The notes: generated by a model not told the origin, from the sequence alone. Counted from the stretch's first letter, positions 7,267 to 17,178 are shown. The stretch is DNA of 64,000 bases from Deltaproteobacteria bacterium (GCA_020848905.1 JADLHG010000027.1:1-64000); one strand, 5' to 3'. Numbers and translations are program-made.

Positions 7267-9318
7267 GTGCGTGCCTGGCTGACCCTCCTTCTCGTCGCGT
7301 TTCTCCTCGGCTGCGGAGCCGAGCGCGAGCTCTATCCGGTCCCCTTCCGCGCGACCGAGGACTACTTCGAGGTCTTCGACGGGCAGAGCTACCGCGCGAC
7401 CTTCGTCAAGGGCATGAACCTCGGCGTAGGGGTCCCGGGGACCCGCCCCGGCGAGCTCGCCATCAGCACCGACCAGTACCTGCGCTGGTTCGAACGCATG
7501 CGCCAGCTCGGAATCAACGCCCTGCGCGTCTACACCCTGCACCACCCGCGCTTCTACGAGGCGCTCTTCGAGCACAACAACTTCCACCCCGACGAACCGT
7601 TCTACGTCCTGCAAGGCATCTGGCTCGACGAGGACAACCCGACGGGCGGCTTCGACCTGCACGACTTCACGCACGACTTCGACGAGGCGGGCAAGGAGGT
7701 CGTGGACTGCGTGCACGGCAATCGCTTCATCCCGGAGCGCAAGGGCAGAGCCCACGGCTCCTACGGGGTGGACGTCTCGCCCTGGGTCATGGCGTGGGTC
7801 TCGGGCCGCGAGATCTTTCCCCCCGAGGTCTACAAGACCGACAGTACGCACAAGGAACGGGACGCGTACCTCGGCCAGGCGCTGCGCCTCACCAAGGGGA
7901 CCCCGACGGAGCTCTGGGCCACCGAGCGCATGGACCGCGTGGTGGTCTACGAACGCGAGCGCTACGGCACGCAGCGGCCGATCGGCTGGTCGAGCTGGCC
8001 CACCCTCGATCCGCTCCATCACCCGACGGAAAACCACTTCAAGAGCGGGGAGGATGCGGCCGGAGTGGACCTCGCCAACATGCAGCTCGCCGACGCCCCG
8101 GCGGGCTTCTTCATGAGCTACCACGCCTACCCCTACTACCCGAACTTCGTCAGCGAGGATCCGAACTACCAGCGCGCCCGCGACGCGCAGGGGCCGAACA
8201 GCTACGTCGGCTATCTCACGGACCTCAAGCGGCACTACGGACGCGTCCCCGTGCTCATCGGCGAGTACGGCGTCCCTTCGAGCTGGGGGAACGCCCACAA
8301 CGGCCACAGCGGGGCGAACCACGGCGGCAACGACGAGGTGGAGCAGGGGACGAACGACGCGCGGCTGATCCGCAACCTCTACGACACGGGGTGCGCCGGC
8401 GGGATGCTCTTCGTCTGGTTCGACGAGTGGTGGAAGCGGACATGGATCGTGGACGAGGTCGCCTTTCCGCGCGACCGCTACCCGATCTGGCACAACCTCA
8501 CCTCGCCCGAGCAGAACTTCGGCATGATCGCGTGGCAGCTCCCGACCCCCGACTTCTCGCGGCTGCCCGAGGCGCGGGGAGAGGGCCGCGTCCGGCGGAT
8601 TCGCGCGGCGGCCGACGCCGAGTACTTCCACGTCGAGGTCGAGCTGGCCTCGCCGCTCGGCGCCGGCGAGGTCCTCACGGTCGGCTACGACACCTACGCC
8701 GACGCGCTCGGCGAGTCGGTGCTCCCCGCGGGGACGAAGAGCCCTCGACGCGTCGAGTTCGCCCTGGTCCACACCGCGCCGAACACCGCGCTCCTCTACG
8801 TCACGCAGGCCTACGACACCGTCGGGATCTGGCACCACGCCTCGGAGCCGACGCAGCGCTACCAGTCCATCGCCACCGACGGGGGACCGTGGACGCTCGT
8901 GCGCTGGATGAACGACGGCAAGCACCTGAACGACGACGGATCGCTCTTCTTCCCGAACAGCTATCAGGACATCGGCAAGCTGCGCGTGCGGGCCGCGGGA
9001 AGCCGCGGTACGAGCCTGGACGCGGTGATCGTCGAGGGGCCCCGGCTGCACTTCCGCCTCCCGTGGACGCTCCTCCAGTTCACCGACCCGAGCTCGCTCA
9101 CCGTGCTGCACGACGACCGCGCGACCGAGGGGCGCGAGTCGCAGGTCAGCGAGGGGATCGGCGTCGTCGTGGCGCTCGGCTCCGAGGTGCTCGCCTCGCC
9201 CCGCTTTCGCTGGCCCGCTTGGAATGACGCCCCGCCTACCGTGGAGCGGGAGAAGCCGACCATGGAGCTCGTCGGCGCGGCGCTGCGAGCCCTGCCGAGC
9301 GCACCCCCGCGCCCCTGA
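7267..9318 (+). CDS. Glycoside-hydrolase-like (TIM-barrel, clan A type) lipoprotein
   Basis: 683 residues. The lipoprotein signal MRAWLTLLLVAFLLGC has Cys16. Residues about 35-420 look like a clan-A TIM barrel: FVKGMNLGVGVPG at the first strand, INALRVYTLHHP, MAWVSGREI at the end of strand 4, FFMSYHAYPYYP, and the nucleophile-like VLIGEYGVPSSW. The strand-4 acid/base position reads Arg-Glu rather than the usual Asn-Glu. The C-terminal about 250 residues are a beta-rich module. It is probably a cell-surface polysaccharide-active enzyme acting with the preceding envelope genes. In-frame GTG codons occur at 7246 and 7267; 7267 is preferred because a -10-like TAACGT (7250-7255) lies downstream of the first. 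The exact GH family is not assigned. Confidence 0.65.
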   Translation: MRAWLTLLLVAFLLGCGAERELYPVPFRATEDYFEVFDGQSYRATFVKGMNLGVGVPGTRPGELAISTDQYLRWFERMRQLGINALRVYTLHHPRFYEALFEHNNFHPDEPFYVLQGIWLDEDNPTGGFDLHDFTHDFDEAGKEVVDCVHGNRFIPERKGRAHGSYGVDVSPWVMAWVSGREIFPPEVYKTDSTHKERDAYLGQALRLTKGTPTELWATERMDRVVVYERERYGTQRPIGWSSWPTLDPLHHPTENHFKSGEDAAGVDLANMQLADAPAGFFMSYHAYPYYPNFVSEDPNYQRARDAQGPNSYVGYLTDLKRHYGRVPVLIGEYGVPSSWGNAHNGHSGANHGGNDEVEQGTNDARLIRNLYDTGCAGGMLFVWFDEWWKRTWIVDEVAFPRDRYPIWHNLTSPEQNFGMIAWQLPTPDFSRLPEARGEGRVRRIRAAADAEYFHVEVELASPLGAGEVLTVGYDTYADALGESVLPAGTKSPRRVEFALVHTAPNTALLYVTQAYDTVGIWHHASEPTQRYQSIATDGGPWTLVRWMNDGKHLNDDGSLFFPNSYQDIGKLRVRAAGSRGTSLDAVIVEGPRLHFRLPWTLLQFTDPSSLTVLHDDRATEGRESQVSEGIGVVVALGSEVLASPRFRWPAWNDAPPTVEREKPTMELVGAALRALPSAPPRP

Positions 9319-9398
9319 CGGCGCTCCCTGGCGGCGCCGCCCGCGACGGGAGCAAAGTCGGAGCCCGCACGCGGAGCCCTCCGACGACTGGCTGCGCA

Positions 9399-9431
9399 CG
9401 ACGCGACCATCTCGACGCTAACGTCGCGTCG
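9399..9431. promoter_or_regulatory. Inverted repeat upstream of sigma-54 promoter (candidate enhancer site)
   Basis: CGACGCGAC (9399-9407) and GTCGCGTCG (9423-9431) are perfect 9-base inverted arms with a 15-base spacer. They end 28 bases before the -24 element. It could bind the Fis-type activator encoded downstream; a hairpin terminator for the preceding gene is the alternative. Confidence 0.4.
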
Positions 9432-9459
9432 ACCGGCCGAGCCCTCCCCCCGCCGCGCC

Positions 9460-9475
9460 TGGCAGAGCCCTTGCT
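9460..9475 (+). promoter_or_regulatory. Sigma-54 (-24/-12) promoter
   Basis: TGGCAGAGCCCTTGCT matches TGGCACR-N4-TTGCW at all but one defined position (with the purine allowed at position 7). GG and GC are exactly ten bases apart. The expected start is near 9486, 50 bases before ATG 9536. Confidence 0.7.
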
Positions 9476-9535
9476 CTTGCGCGAGCCGACCCTCGCGGTG
9501 CAAGACAACCCACTTCCATTCAAGGGGAGGACGTC

Positions 9536-10000
9536 ATGTACGTAGGTCGTGTGCTCAAGAGCCTCGCGCTGCCGGTCGTGGCGGCGGCGCTGCTGGTCCC
9601 GACGGTGGCCCAGGCCGAGAATTATCGCTACGCGCGCACCAAGATGATCAAGCAGCAGATCGTGGAGCGGCTGAATCAGCGCGCCATGCCGATGGTGGTG
9701 CAGCCGTGGAACACGCGCATGGTGAGGATCCGCACGCGCAACGTGACCCCCGACGGGCTCCTCGGCGCCGTGGACCTGGCCATCACCTGGAAGGCCAAGA
9801 ACGACATCGTGCAGTACCGCGGCAAGGCGATGGCCTCCGAGCCGGTGGTGCCGCAGGGCTACCGCCACCTGCGCCTCACCGACTTCCAGTACACCGAGAT
9901 GCCGCGCGTCTTCGAGCCGGCTCCCGCGCCCGCTCCGGTGATCCGCCCGACCATCGGCGGCGGCGCGCACGGCGGCGGTGGCGGCCGCACCGGCAGCTGA
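9536..10000 (+). CDS. Small exported protein of unknown function under a sigma-54 promoter
   Basis: 154 residues. There is a clear signal peptide (MYVGRVLKSLALPVVAAALL, then Ala-rich, cleavage near AQA-EN). The mature part is mixed, with a central IRTRNVTPDGLLGAVDLAITW segment. The tail is low-complexity, with a Pro/Ala repeat (PAPAPAP) and a Gly-rich end. No domain is recognised. The start is supported by AAGGGGAGG just upstream. It lies between a strong -24/-12 element and the FHA-type sigma-54 activator gene, so it is probably a target of that activator, in an envelope or secretion-related role. Confidence 0.65.
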   Translation: MYVGRVLKSLALPVVAAALLVPTVAQAENYRYARTKMIKQQIVERLNQRAMPMVVQPWNTRMVRIRTRNVTPDGLLGAVDLAITWKAKNDIVQYRGKAMASEPVVPQGYRHLRLTDFQYTEMPRVFEPAPAPAPVIRPTIGGGAHGGGGGRTGS

Positions 10001-10062
10001 TCCCGACCGTCCGCGGGGGTCTTTCTGTGCTAGCCTGAAGGGCGAGTCGTGCTCGCTCCCGC

Positions 10063-11397
<1,335 letters not shown>

Positions 11398-11434
11398 CTC
11401 TAGCTCGGGCTGCCTGCGGGAGGGCCCCGCGCTC

Positions 11435-11456
11435 CCTGCAGCCGACCGCCTGCAGG
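11435..11456. promoter_or_regulatory. Inverted repeat between activator gene and its presumed target
   Basis: CCTGCAG (11435-11441) and CTGCAGG (11450-11456) form a perfect dyad with an 8-base spacer. It starts 37 bases after the activator stop codon and ends 84 bases upstream of the next -24/-12 promoter. It could be an enhancer site or a terminator stem; no T-run follows. Confidence 0.3.
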
Positions 11457-11540
11457 CTAGCTGCCACACCCCCATTTTCTCGCCGCAGCCCGTCGCCCAT
11501 CGATCCGAGGGGTTACAAACGCCTACATCGTCGCCAGGTC

Positions 11541-11556
11541 CGGCACGCGCCGTGCT
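11541..11556 (+). promoter_or_regulatory. Sigma-54 (-24/-12) promoter
   Basis: CGGCACGCGCCGTGCT matches ten of the twelve defined positions of TGGCACG-N4-TTGCW, with invariant GG and GC ten bases apart. The expected start is near 11567 and the ATG is at 11584. Confidence 0.55.
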
Positions 11557-11583
11557 TCATATCGGTCCGACGTATCGACGAGG

Positions 11584-12357
11584 ATGTACATGCGGTTTGT
11601 CCAAGCTCTCATCATCTCGCTGTTTTCTTGTTCTCTTGCGTACGCTTCTCAGCCCAGTGATTCGGCCCTCGACGACCTTCCGGGTTCGGCGGGGGCGAAG
11701 CTCGCGAAGGGCGGGCGGCGCACCGGCAAGGTCCGCCGCCCCGCGCGCCCGGCCCATCGGCGCTGGCGCCGCTTCCACCAGCTCGAGAGCAGCACGGGGC
11801 TCATGGTCCGGAATCCGGACCGGGCGTGGGGCACCTTCACCACGGTAAGCCGCCTGGCGGAGCTCGGCCGGGAATACCAGCGGCGCTACCCCGACGCGCT
11901 CCCCATCATGGTCCACGACCTCAGCGCCAAGCGCGGCGGCGTGCTCAAGCCGCACCGCTCGCACCGCACCGGTCGGGACGCCGATGTACGCATGATCCTT
12001 CGGAAACCTACCAAGTTCTCGACGCCGGCCTCCCCCTGGACGCTGGACCTCGAGCGGACCTGGTTCGTCTTCTCGACGTTGCTCCGCTCGCGCGAGGTGC
12101 AGTTCATCTTTCTCGACCGGCGGCTGCAACGCACGCTGTACCGGTACCTGAAGGCCCAGGGGAGCTCGAAGGGCGAGCTCGCACGCCTCTTCCAGTATCC
12201 TCGGGCGAAGAACCACAACCAGGGCCTCATCCGCCACGAGCCAGGGCACGCGGACCACTTCCACGTGCGCTTCCACCCCGACGGTTACCTGCCGCCCAGC
12301 CGGGAAGTCGCGCAGGGTCCGGCCCTCTCCGAACGCGTGGAAGTCGCTGCCAGGTAA
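11584..12357 (+). CDS. MepA-like (penicillin-insensitive) murein endopeptidase
   Basis: 257 residues. A signal peptide (MYMRFVQALIISLFSCSLAYA) is followed by a basic Arg/Lys-rich linker and a catalytic domain of the LAS/M74 metallopeptidase type. Zinc-site motifs are SHRTGRDADVR and HADHFHVRF near the C-terminus. MepA enzymes cleave D-Ala-mDAP cross-links in periplasmic peptidoglycan. The start at ATG 11584 (a second ATG follows two codons on) has GACGAGG just upstream. It is the downstream neighbour of the FHA activator and carries its own sigma-54 promoter, suggesting stress- or development-linked cell-wall remodelling. The enzyme call is good; the biological trigger is inferred. Confidence 0.8.
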   Translation: MYMRFVQALIISLFSCSLAYASQPSDSALDDLPGSAGAKLAKGGRRTGKVRRPARPAHRRWRRFHQLESSTGLMVRNPDRAWGTFTTVSRLAELGREYQRRYPDALPIMVHDLSAKRGGVLKPHRSHRTGRDADVRMILRKPTKFSTPASPWTLDLERTWFVFSTLLRSREVQFIFLDRRLQRTLYRYLKAQGSSKGELARLFQYPRAKNHNQGLIRHEPGHADHFHVRFHPDGYLPPSREVAQGPALSERVEVAAR

Positions 12358-12365
12358 GGGCCCGC

Positions 12366-12380
12366 CTTAGGAGGCCTAAG
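12366..12380. other. Perfect short hairpin
   Basis: CTTAGG-AGG-CCTAAG, followed on the plus strand by five A. It is a possible terminator stem for the endopeptidase gene, but the T-run is on the wrong side for plus-strand intrinsic termination. Confidence 0.3.
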
Positions 12381-12463
12381 AAAAACCCCCTCTCCTGCGA
12401 CACTCTGTCCCCTTAACGAACGGCCGCCCCGGGCGATGGATCTGAACAGGTCAGCGCGCCCTC

Positions 12464-14080
12464 ATGTCCAACGCTCGACATCCGCCCGAAAGACCCCCCG
12501 CCGCCGTGCAGAGCGGGGAGGGCACCATCACGGGGACCGGGTTCGCCGCCCTCGTGGAGGCGAGCGATCCCCAGGCCCTGCTGCGCTTCCAGGCGCGCAT
12601 CCTCCAGCAGCTCGGAGACCTGGTCGTGATCTGCGATCTGCAGGGGCGGGTCCTGTACTGGAACGACGGGGCGGCCCGGATCTTCGGCTACGCCGCCGAG
12701 GAGCTGCTGGGCGAGCACCCGGACTTCCTCTACCCGACGAAGGGCGACGCGCGGTGGCAGGAGGACCTGCAGGAGATCCTCGGGGGCGGGATGCGCCGCA
12801 CGGCCTGGGAGGGGCGACGCAAGGATGGGCGGCCGGTCTTTCTGGACGTGGACGCCAAGCTGATTCGCGACGACCGGGATCGTCCGGTGGCCCTCTGCGC
12901 GGTGGCCAAGGACGTCACCGATCGCGTGCAGGTCGAGGAGCAGCTGCGCCAGGCGCAGAAGATGGAGGCCGTGGGCCGGCTCGCCGGCGGCGTAGCGCAC
13001 GACTTCAACAACGTCCTCACGGTCATCTCGTGCCACACGGCGCTGCTGCTGAACGAGCTCGAGCCCGGCTCGTCGCTGCGCGAGGACCTCGAAGCCATTC
13101 GCGGCGCCTCCGACCGCGCGGCCACCCTTACGCGGCAGCTCCTCGCCTTCAGCCGCAAGCTCGTGCTGCAGCCCGTGGTGCTGAACCTCAACGCGGTGCT
13201 CACCGAACTGGCCGAGATGCTCCGCCGCGTCCTGGGCGAGGACATCGACCTGCGCCTCGGCCTCGACCCCGCCCTCGGGCAGGTGAAGGTGGACCGGCAC
13301 GAGCTCGAGCACGCCATCTGGCAGCTCGCCGCCAACAGCCGCGACGCCATGCCCCGCGGCGGACACATGATCATCGAGACCGCCAACGTGGAGCTCGCCG
13401 GCGAGCATATCCACGGCAGCGCCGAATCCCCGAGCGGCCCCCACGTGCTCCTCGCCGTGAGCGACAGCGGCTGCGGCATGGACGCCGCCACGCGGGCGCG
13501 CGTCTTCGAGCCCTTCTACACCACGAAGGGGCTCGGCCAGGGGTCGGGGCTCGGGCTCGCGTCGGTCTACGGCATCGTGAAGCAGAGCGGCGGCCACATC
13601 TCCGTCTTCAGCGAGCCGGGTCAGGGCTCCACCTTCAAGATCTACCTGCCCCGAGTGGAAGAGGCGGCGAAGGTCACCAGCGCGCCCGGCGTCCTCGGGG
13701 AGGTCATCCCGGGCTGGGAGACCGTGCTCCTCGTCGAGGACGAGCCGCTGGTGCGCGACCTCGCGCGCCGCATTCTCCGGCAGTATGGCTACACCGTCCT
13801 CGAGGCGCGCACGCCCCAGGAGGCGCTGCAGCTCTTCTCGTCCTACGCCCCGAGCATCCGGCTGCTCGTCACCGACGTGCTGCTCCCCGACCTCCGCGGC
13901 AACGAGCTGGCACGGCGCATGACGACGCTCCAGCCCTCGCTGAAGGTGCTCTACATCTCGGGCTACGCCGACGCCGGACAGAGCGACCCCGACATCGACC
14001 CTCAGAACGTGCGCTTCCTGAGCAAACCCTTCACGCCGCAAGCCCTCGCCCGCAAGGTCCGCGACACGCTCGACCACTGA
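12464..14080 (+). CDS. PAS-containing hybrid sensor histidine kinase with C-terminal receiver
   Basis: 538 residues, with no transmembrane segment seen, so probably cytoplasmic. A PAS domain (about 40-155: DLQGRVLYWNDGAARIFGY) is followed by HisKA with GRLAGGVAHDFNNVL (phospho-acceptor His) and a HATPase with SDSGCGMD and GSGLGLASVYGIV. The C-terminal receiver (about 420-535) has VEDEPLV, phospho-acceptor Asp in VTDVLLPDLRG, and KPFTP. This is the common orphan hybrid kinase architecture of deltaproteobacteria. No cognate regulator is adjacent. ATG 12464 is chosen because the Met-Ser-Asn start precedes a plausible N-terminus; the ribosome site is weak. The signal is unknown. Confidence 0.9.
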   Translation: MSNARHPPERPPAAVQSGEGTITGTGFAALVEASDPQALLRFQARILQQLGDLVVICDLQGRVLYWNDGAARIFGYAAEELLGEHPDFLYPTKGDARWQEDLQEILGGGMRRTAWEGRRKDGRPVFLDVDAKLIRDDRDRPVALCAVAKDVTDRVQVEEQLRQAQKMEAVGRLAGGVAHDFNNVLTVISCHTALLLNELEPGSSLREDLEAIRGASDRAATLTRQLLAFSRKLVLQPVVLNLNAVLTELAEMLRRVLGEDIDLRLGLDPALGQVKVDRHELEHAIWQLAANSRDAMPRGGHMIIETANVELAGEHIHGSAESPSGPHVLLAVSDSGCGMDAATRARVFEPFYTTKGLGQGSGLGLASVYGIVKQSGGHISVFSEPGQGSTFKIYLPRVEEAAKVTSAPGVLGEVIPGWETVLLVEDEPLVRDLARRILRQYGYTVLEARTPQEALQLFSSYAPSIRLLVTDVLLPDLRGNELARRMTTLQPSLKVLYISGYADAGQSDPDIDPQNVRFLSKPFTPQALARKVRDTLDH

Positions 14081-14174
14081 GAAGTTCCACGTATCTCGCG
14101 TGATGTGACGGCGGCCATGGGCAGACCCGGGGCGCGGGGCTATCCTGCAGGGCAACTATGACCGGAGGACGAGC

Positions 14175-15005
14175 ATGCAGCTTAGGAATGGCCTGGCAGG
14201 AGTAGCTCTGGCAACCGTGACCCTCGCCACGCTGGTCGGCTCGCCGGGGATCGCCCGGGCCGGCGCGCTCGAGGCCTGCGGCAACGTGGCGCTGGGACCG
14301 AGCGTGCAGTGTGAAGTCGAGCCACCGGGGGTGCAGTGCGAGACGCGCTGCACGCCCGTGAACATGGAGGTGTCGTGCGCGAAGGAGCTGTTCAAGGAGT
14401 GCGGCCCGCAGTGCACCTTCCAGGTCGTGGAGGAGGAGGTCCAGGTCTGCTCCTCGAACTGCGTCACCGAGTGCGAGGGCAACCCCGGCAGCTTCAGCTG
14501 CACGGCCTCCTGCGGCGGTAAATGCGCCGCCGACTGCTCCGCCAAGTGCTCGACGAGCGCCAATCAGTCGCAATGCCGGGCTTCGTGCAACGCGAGCTGC
14601 ACCGGCTACTGCGACGTGGAGTGCAAGGCGGTGCTCCCGTCGATGACCTGCCAGCAAAAGTGCCAGCCCGCCTGCCGGGGCGTGGTGGTCTCCCGGGTGA
14701 ACATGGACTGCCAGCTCAAGTGCCACACCGTCGAGCGCTACACGAACTGCTCGACGCGCCTGACCGGCGGGTGCAAGTCCCACTGCCGAACGAACGACGG
14801 GGCGATCTTCTGCGACGGGCAGTTCATCGAGTACGCGAACAGCTTCCAGCAGTGCCTGGACGCGCTGAAGAAGATCCAGATCAAGGTCAACATCCGGGCC
14901 GCGATCGACGTCTCGGGCTGCGCCGTGGGCGGGGCGGTGCCGTACGGCACGCTCGGGCTCGTGCTGGTCTTCGCGGCGTTGCTCGTCTGGAGGCGGCGCG
15001 ATTAA
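14175..15005 (+). CDS. Cys-rich exported protein with C-terminal membrane anchor/sorting tail
   Basis: 276 residues. Signal peptide (LAGVALATVTLATLVG, cleavage near ARA-GA), then about 190 residues with some 35 cysteines in irregular CxxxC and CxxC spacing (CGGKCAADCSAKC, CNASCTGYCDVEC), suggesting a disulphide-rich extracellular fold. The C-terminus SGCAVGG, a hydrophobic stretch and WRRRD resembles a MYXO-CTERM-like sorting tail. GGAGG precedes ATG 14175 with good spacing and a TATCCT -10-like hexamer lies near 14142. No homologous domain was recognised; metal binding is possible but unproven. Confidence 0.7.
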   Translation: MQLRNGLAGVALATVTLATLVGSPGIARAGALEACGNVALGPSVQCEVEPPGVQCETRCTPVNMEVSCAKELFKECGPQCTFQVVEEEVQVCSSNCVTECEGNPGSFSCTASCGGKCAADCSAKCSTSANQSQCRASCNASCTGYCDVECKAVLPSMTCQQKCQPACRGVVVSRVNMDCQLKCHTVERYTNCSTRLTGGCKSHCRTNDGAIFCDGQFIEYANSFQQCLDALKKIQIKVNIRAAIDVSGCAVGGAVPYGTLGLVLVFAALLVWRRRD

Positions 15006-15035
15006 GGGGCGGCGCGGGCCATCGGTGTTCTTGAC

Positions 15036-15066
15036 GTCACCCGGTCCGATCCAAGGGCCGGGTGAC
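15036..15066. terminator. Strong hairpin between two genes
   Basis: GTCACCCGG (15036-15044) and CCGGGTGAC (15058-15066) are perfect 9-base arms with a 13-base loop, just after the Cys-rich gene. No T-run follows, so factor-independent termination is uncertain. Confidence 0.4.
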
Positions 15067-15090
15067 GCCGCCCGGCCGCCCGCGGTCGGT

Positions 15091-15120
15091 TTGACAGCTC
15101 CGGGGCGAAGCCACTACCAT
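15091..15120 (+). promoter_or_regulatory. Sigma-70-type promoter
   Basis: Perfect TTGACA (15091-15096), an 18-base spacer, and TACCAT (15115-15120). Transcription would start near 15127, giving a leader of about 26 bases before ATG 15153. Confidence 0.65.
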
Positions 15121-15152
15121 GACTCGCCGCTGGTCGGTTTTCCGAGGCTGAG

Positions 15153-16994
15153 ATGCGCTTCTGCCCATTCTGCGCGAAGGAGCTTCAGGACGACGTCACC
15201 CACTGCGTCTTCTGCGGCAAGCGTCTCGCGCCCAAGGGACCGACGGGAGCCGTGGCACCGGTTCCCTCGCCCCGCAGCGACGGAGGTCTGGCGGGGAAGC
15301 GGACCGTCTTCGGCTACGTGGCCCCGACCGAGGACGGAGCGCCTCCGCCCGGCAGCGCGCGCCCGGCGGTGCCACCCGCGCCGACGGGTGCGCCCGCGCC
15401 GGCTCCCGCACCGCCGCCCAGCGCTCCCACGTCCGTCCTGACGCCGTCGGGCCCGCGCCCGCCGATGACGGCCCCCACGGGGATGCGCGGGCCGTCTGCG
15501 CCGCCGATGACCGCGCCACCACCGCCGATGACCGCGCCGCCGCCGCAGGTGACCGCACGTCCTCCCATGACCGCGCCGCCGCCGATGACCGCGCGTCCTC
15601 CCATGGCGCCGCAACCACCGCTCGCCACGGCGCCTACCACGCTGTCCCCGGTCCAGGGCGTCCCCGCGCCAGCAGCCACCGCGCCGACCGCGTTCGCGCC
15701 CTCGCAACCCGCGCCGTCGCAGCCTGCGCCGTTCGCGCCCACGGCCTTCGCGCCGTCGCAACCCGCGCCGCAACCGGCGCCTTTCGCGCCGACGACCTTC
15801 GCGCCGTCGCAGCCCGCGCCAGCGCCCTTCGCGCCTACGACCTTCGCGCCAGCGCAGCCCGCGCCAGCGCCCTTCGCACCATCTCAGCCCGCGCCCGGAC
15901 CCACGCCGCCGGCCCGCACGCCGGTGGGCGGGTTGACCGCCGCACAGGCGCTCGCGAAGCTGCCCGCGATGCCGACCACGAGCCCGGCCAACTTCTTCGC
16001 CGGACTGCCCTACTTCTTCCACGTCCTGGGCGGCCGGCTGCGACACCAGCAGGTGGCGCGGCACTTTCAACGCGAGCTCCAGGCCGAGGGGCGAAAGCTC
16101 GAGGAGCTGCTCCGCGACCTGGGCAAGGTGGCGCGGCAGACCGGCCTCCGTCACCCCGGCGCGCTCGCCGAGCTGGAAGCCATCGAGGCCCTCGAGAACC
16201 AGCGCGGGGCCGCCGACGCGGGCTCGGCCGAGCTCGACGAGCGACTGAAGGGCGAGGAGCAGAAGTTCGCCGCGCTCGAGGCGGACTGCACGGCGCGGTC
16301 GCAGCACGCGCAGCAGGTGATAGCTCAGACCCAGGCCACGCTGAACGAGCGCAACACCGAGCTCCGTACGGTGAAGGGGCGCCTCGCCGAGGCCGAGCGC
16401 CAGGTCAAGGCTTTCACCAAGCAACGGGACGACAAGCTGGCCGCCGAGGCCAAGTCGCAGGACCCGGCGCAGCAGGAGGTGCTGCAGCGCGCGGCCGCCG
16501 AGCTCGCCGTGCAGATCGGGGACCACGAACAGCAACGCGAAGCGGCAGCGGCGGAGGTGGCGCGCCTGCAGGGCCCCATCGATCAGCTGAACGCCACGCT
16601 GCAGGAGGCGCGGGGAAGGCTGCAGGAGGCGCAGAAGGAGCTCGGCGCGGGCCGGCAGACCCTCGCGGGGCTGAAGCGCGACGTCTCGGCGCAGAAGCGA
16701 CAGCAGGGGGTCGCCATCACCAAGCTCGACCGGGAGCTGGCCGAGAAGTTCCTGGCGCTCGGTCGCGCGCTCGACGCCGGACGCGTCGGGGCCCCCGAGT
16801 TCACCGAGCTCTACGCGCGTCTCGACGCCACGCGGGCCGAAATGACCGAGCGCGAGAACCAGGCCCAGGCGGTCCTGGCGGCGCGGGACACCTACGACCG
16901 CCAGGGCTACAAGAACGGGCTGATCCTGGTCCTCTCCATCGCCGGCCTGGTGCTAGCCCTCGCCCTGACCCTGATCATCATCCTCTCTTGGTGA
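15153..16994 (+). CDS. Zinc-ribbon / proline-rich / coiled-coil / single-TM protein
   Basis: 613 residues with four distinct parts. An N-terminal zinc ribbon (MRFCPFCAKEL...CVFCGKRL, two CxxC pairs) is followed by about 230 residues of Pro/Ala/Thr repeats (MTAPPPPMTAPPP, then FAPSQPAPxPAP units). A long coiled coil runs over about 330-585 (Glu/Gln/Arg/Ala heptads such as LAEAERQVKAFTKQRDDKLA). One C-terminal transmembrane helix (GLILVLSIAGLVLALALTLIIIL) ends the chain. It looks like a tail-anchored cytoplasmic protein with a flexible spacer, perhaps a scaffold. Its own sigma-70 promoter suggests a single-gene unit. The function is unknown. Confidence 0.7.
   Translation: MRFCPFCAKELQDDVTHCVFCGKRLAPKGPTGAVAPVPSPRSDGGLAGKRTVFGYVAPTEDGAPPPGSARPAVPPAPTGAPAPAPAPPPSAPTSVLTPSGPRPPMTAPTGMRGPSAPPMTAPPPPMTAPPPQVTARPPMTAPPPMTARPPMAPQPPLATAPTTLSPVQGVPAPAATAPTAFAPSQPAPSQPAPFAPTAFAPSQPAPQPAPFAPTTFAPSQPAPAPFAPTTFAPAQPAPAPFAPSQPAPGPTPPARTPVGGLTAAQALAKLPAMPTTSPANFFAGLPYFFHVLGGRLRHQQVARHFQRELQAEGRKLEELLRDLGKVARQTGLRHPGALAELEAIEALENQRGAADAGSAELDERLKGEEQKFAALEADCTARSQHAQQVIAQTQATLNERNTELRTVKGRLAEAERQVKAFTKQRDDKLAAEAKSQDPAQQEVLQRAAAELAVQIGDHEQQREAAAAEVARLQGPIDQLNATLQEARGRLQEAQKELGAGRQTLAGLKRDVSAQKRQQGVAITKLDRELAEKFLALGRALDAGRVGAPEFTELYARLDATRAEMTERENQAQAVLAARDTYDRQGYKNGLILVLSIAGLVLALALTLIIILSW
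15460..15900 (+). repeat. Intragenic proline-rich tandem repeats
   Basis: Two DNA-level repeat families lie inside the zinc-ribbon protein gene. Degenerate 15-24-base units encode MTAPPP/MTARPP (about 15460-15610), and units encode FAP(T/S)xFAPSQPAP (about 15690-15895). Such repeats are prone to length variation. Confidence 0.7.
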
Positions 16995-17178
16995 AATTGA
17001 AGGCGCCCTGCGGTAGGCGGGACGCGTCGCGACGACCGTTCCGTATCTCCGTAGCAAGAACGTTCGTCCGGCCAACCCGTGGCCGCGACGAGACAAAGTC
17101 CACGACGACCGCCGACCCTTGCTTTTTTTGAGGGTCCCATGACAGTTCGGGTGGCCTGCTGCGTATGGGAGATTGGGC

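Noticed and set aside
12366-12380. CTTAGG-AGG-CCTAAG as an intrinsic terminator
   Set aside because: The adjacent homopolymer is A on the plus strand, the wrong orientation for termination of the upstream gene; kept only as a hairpin.
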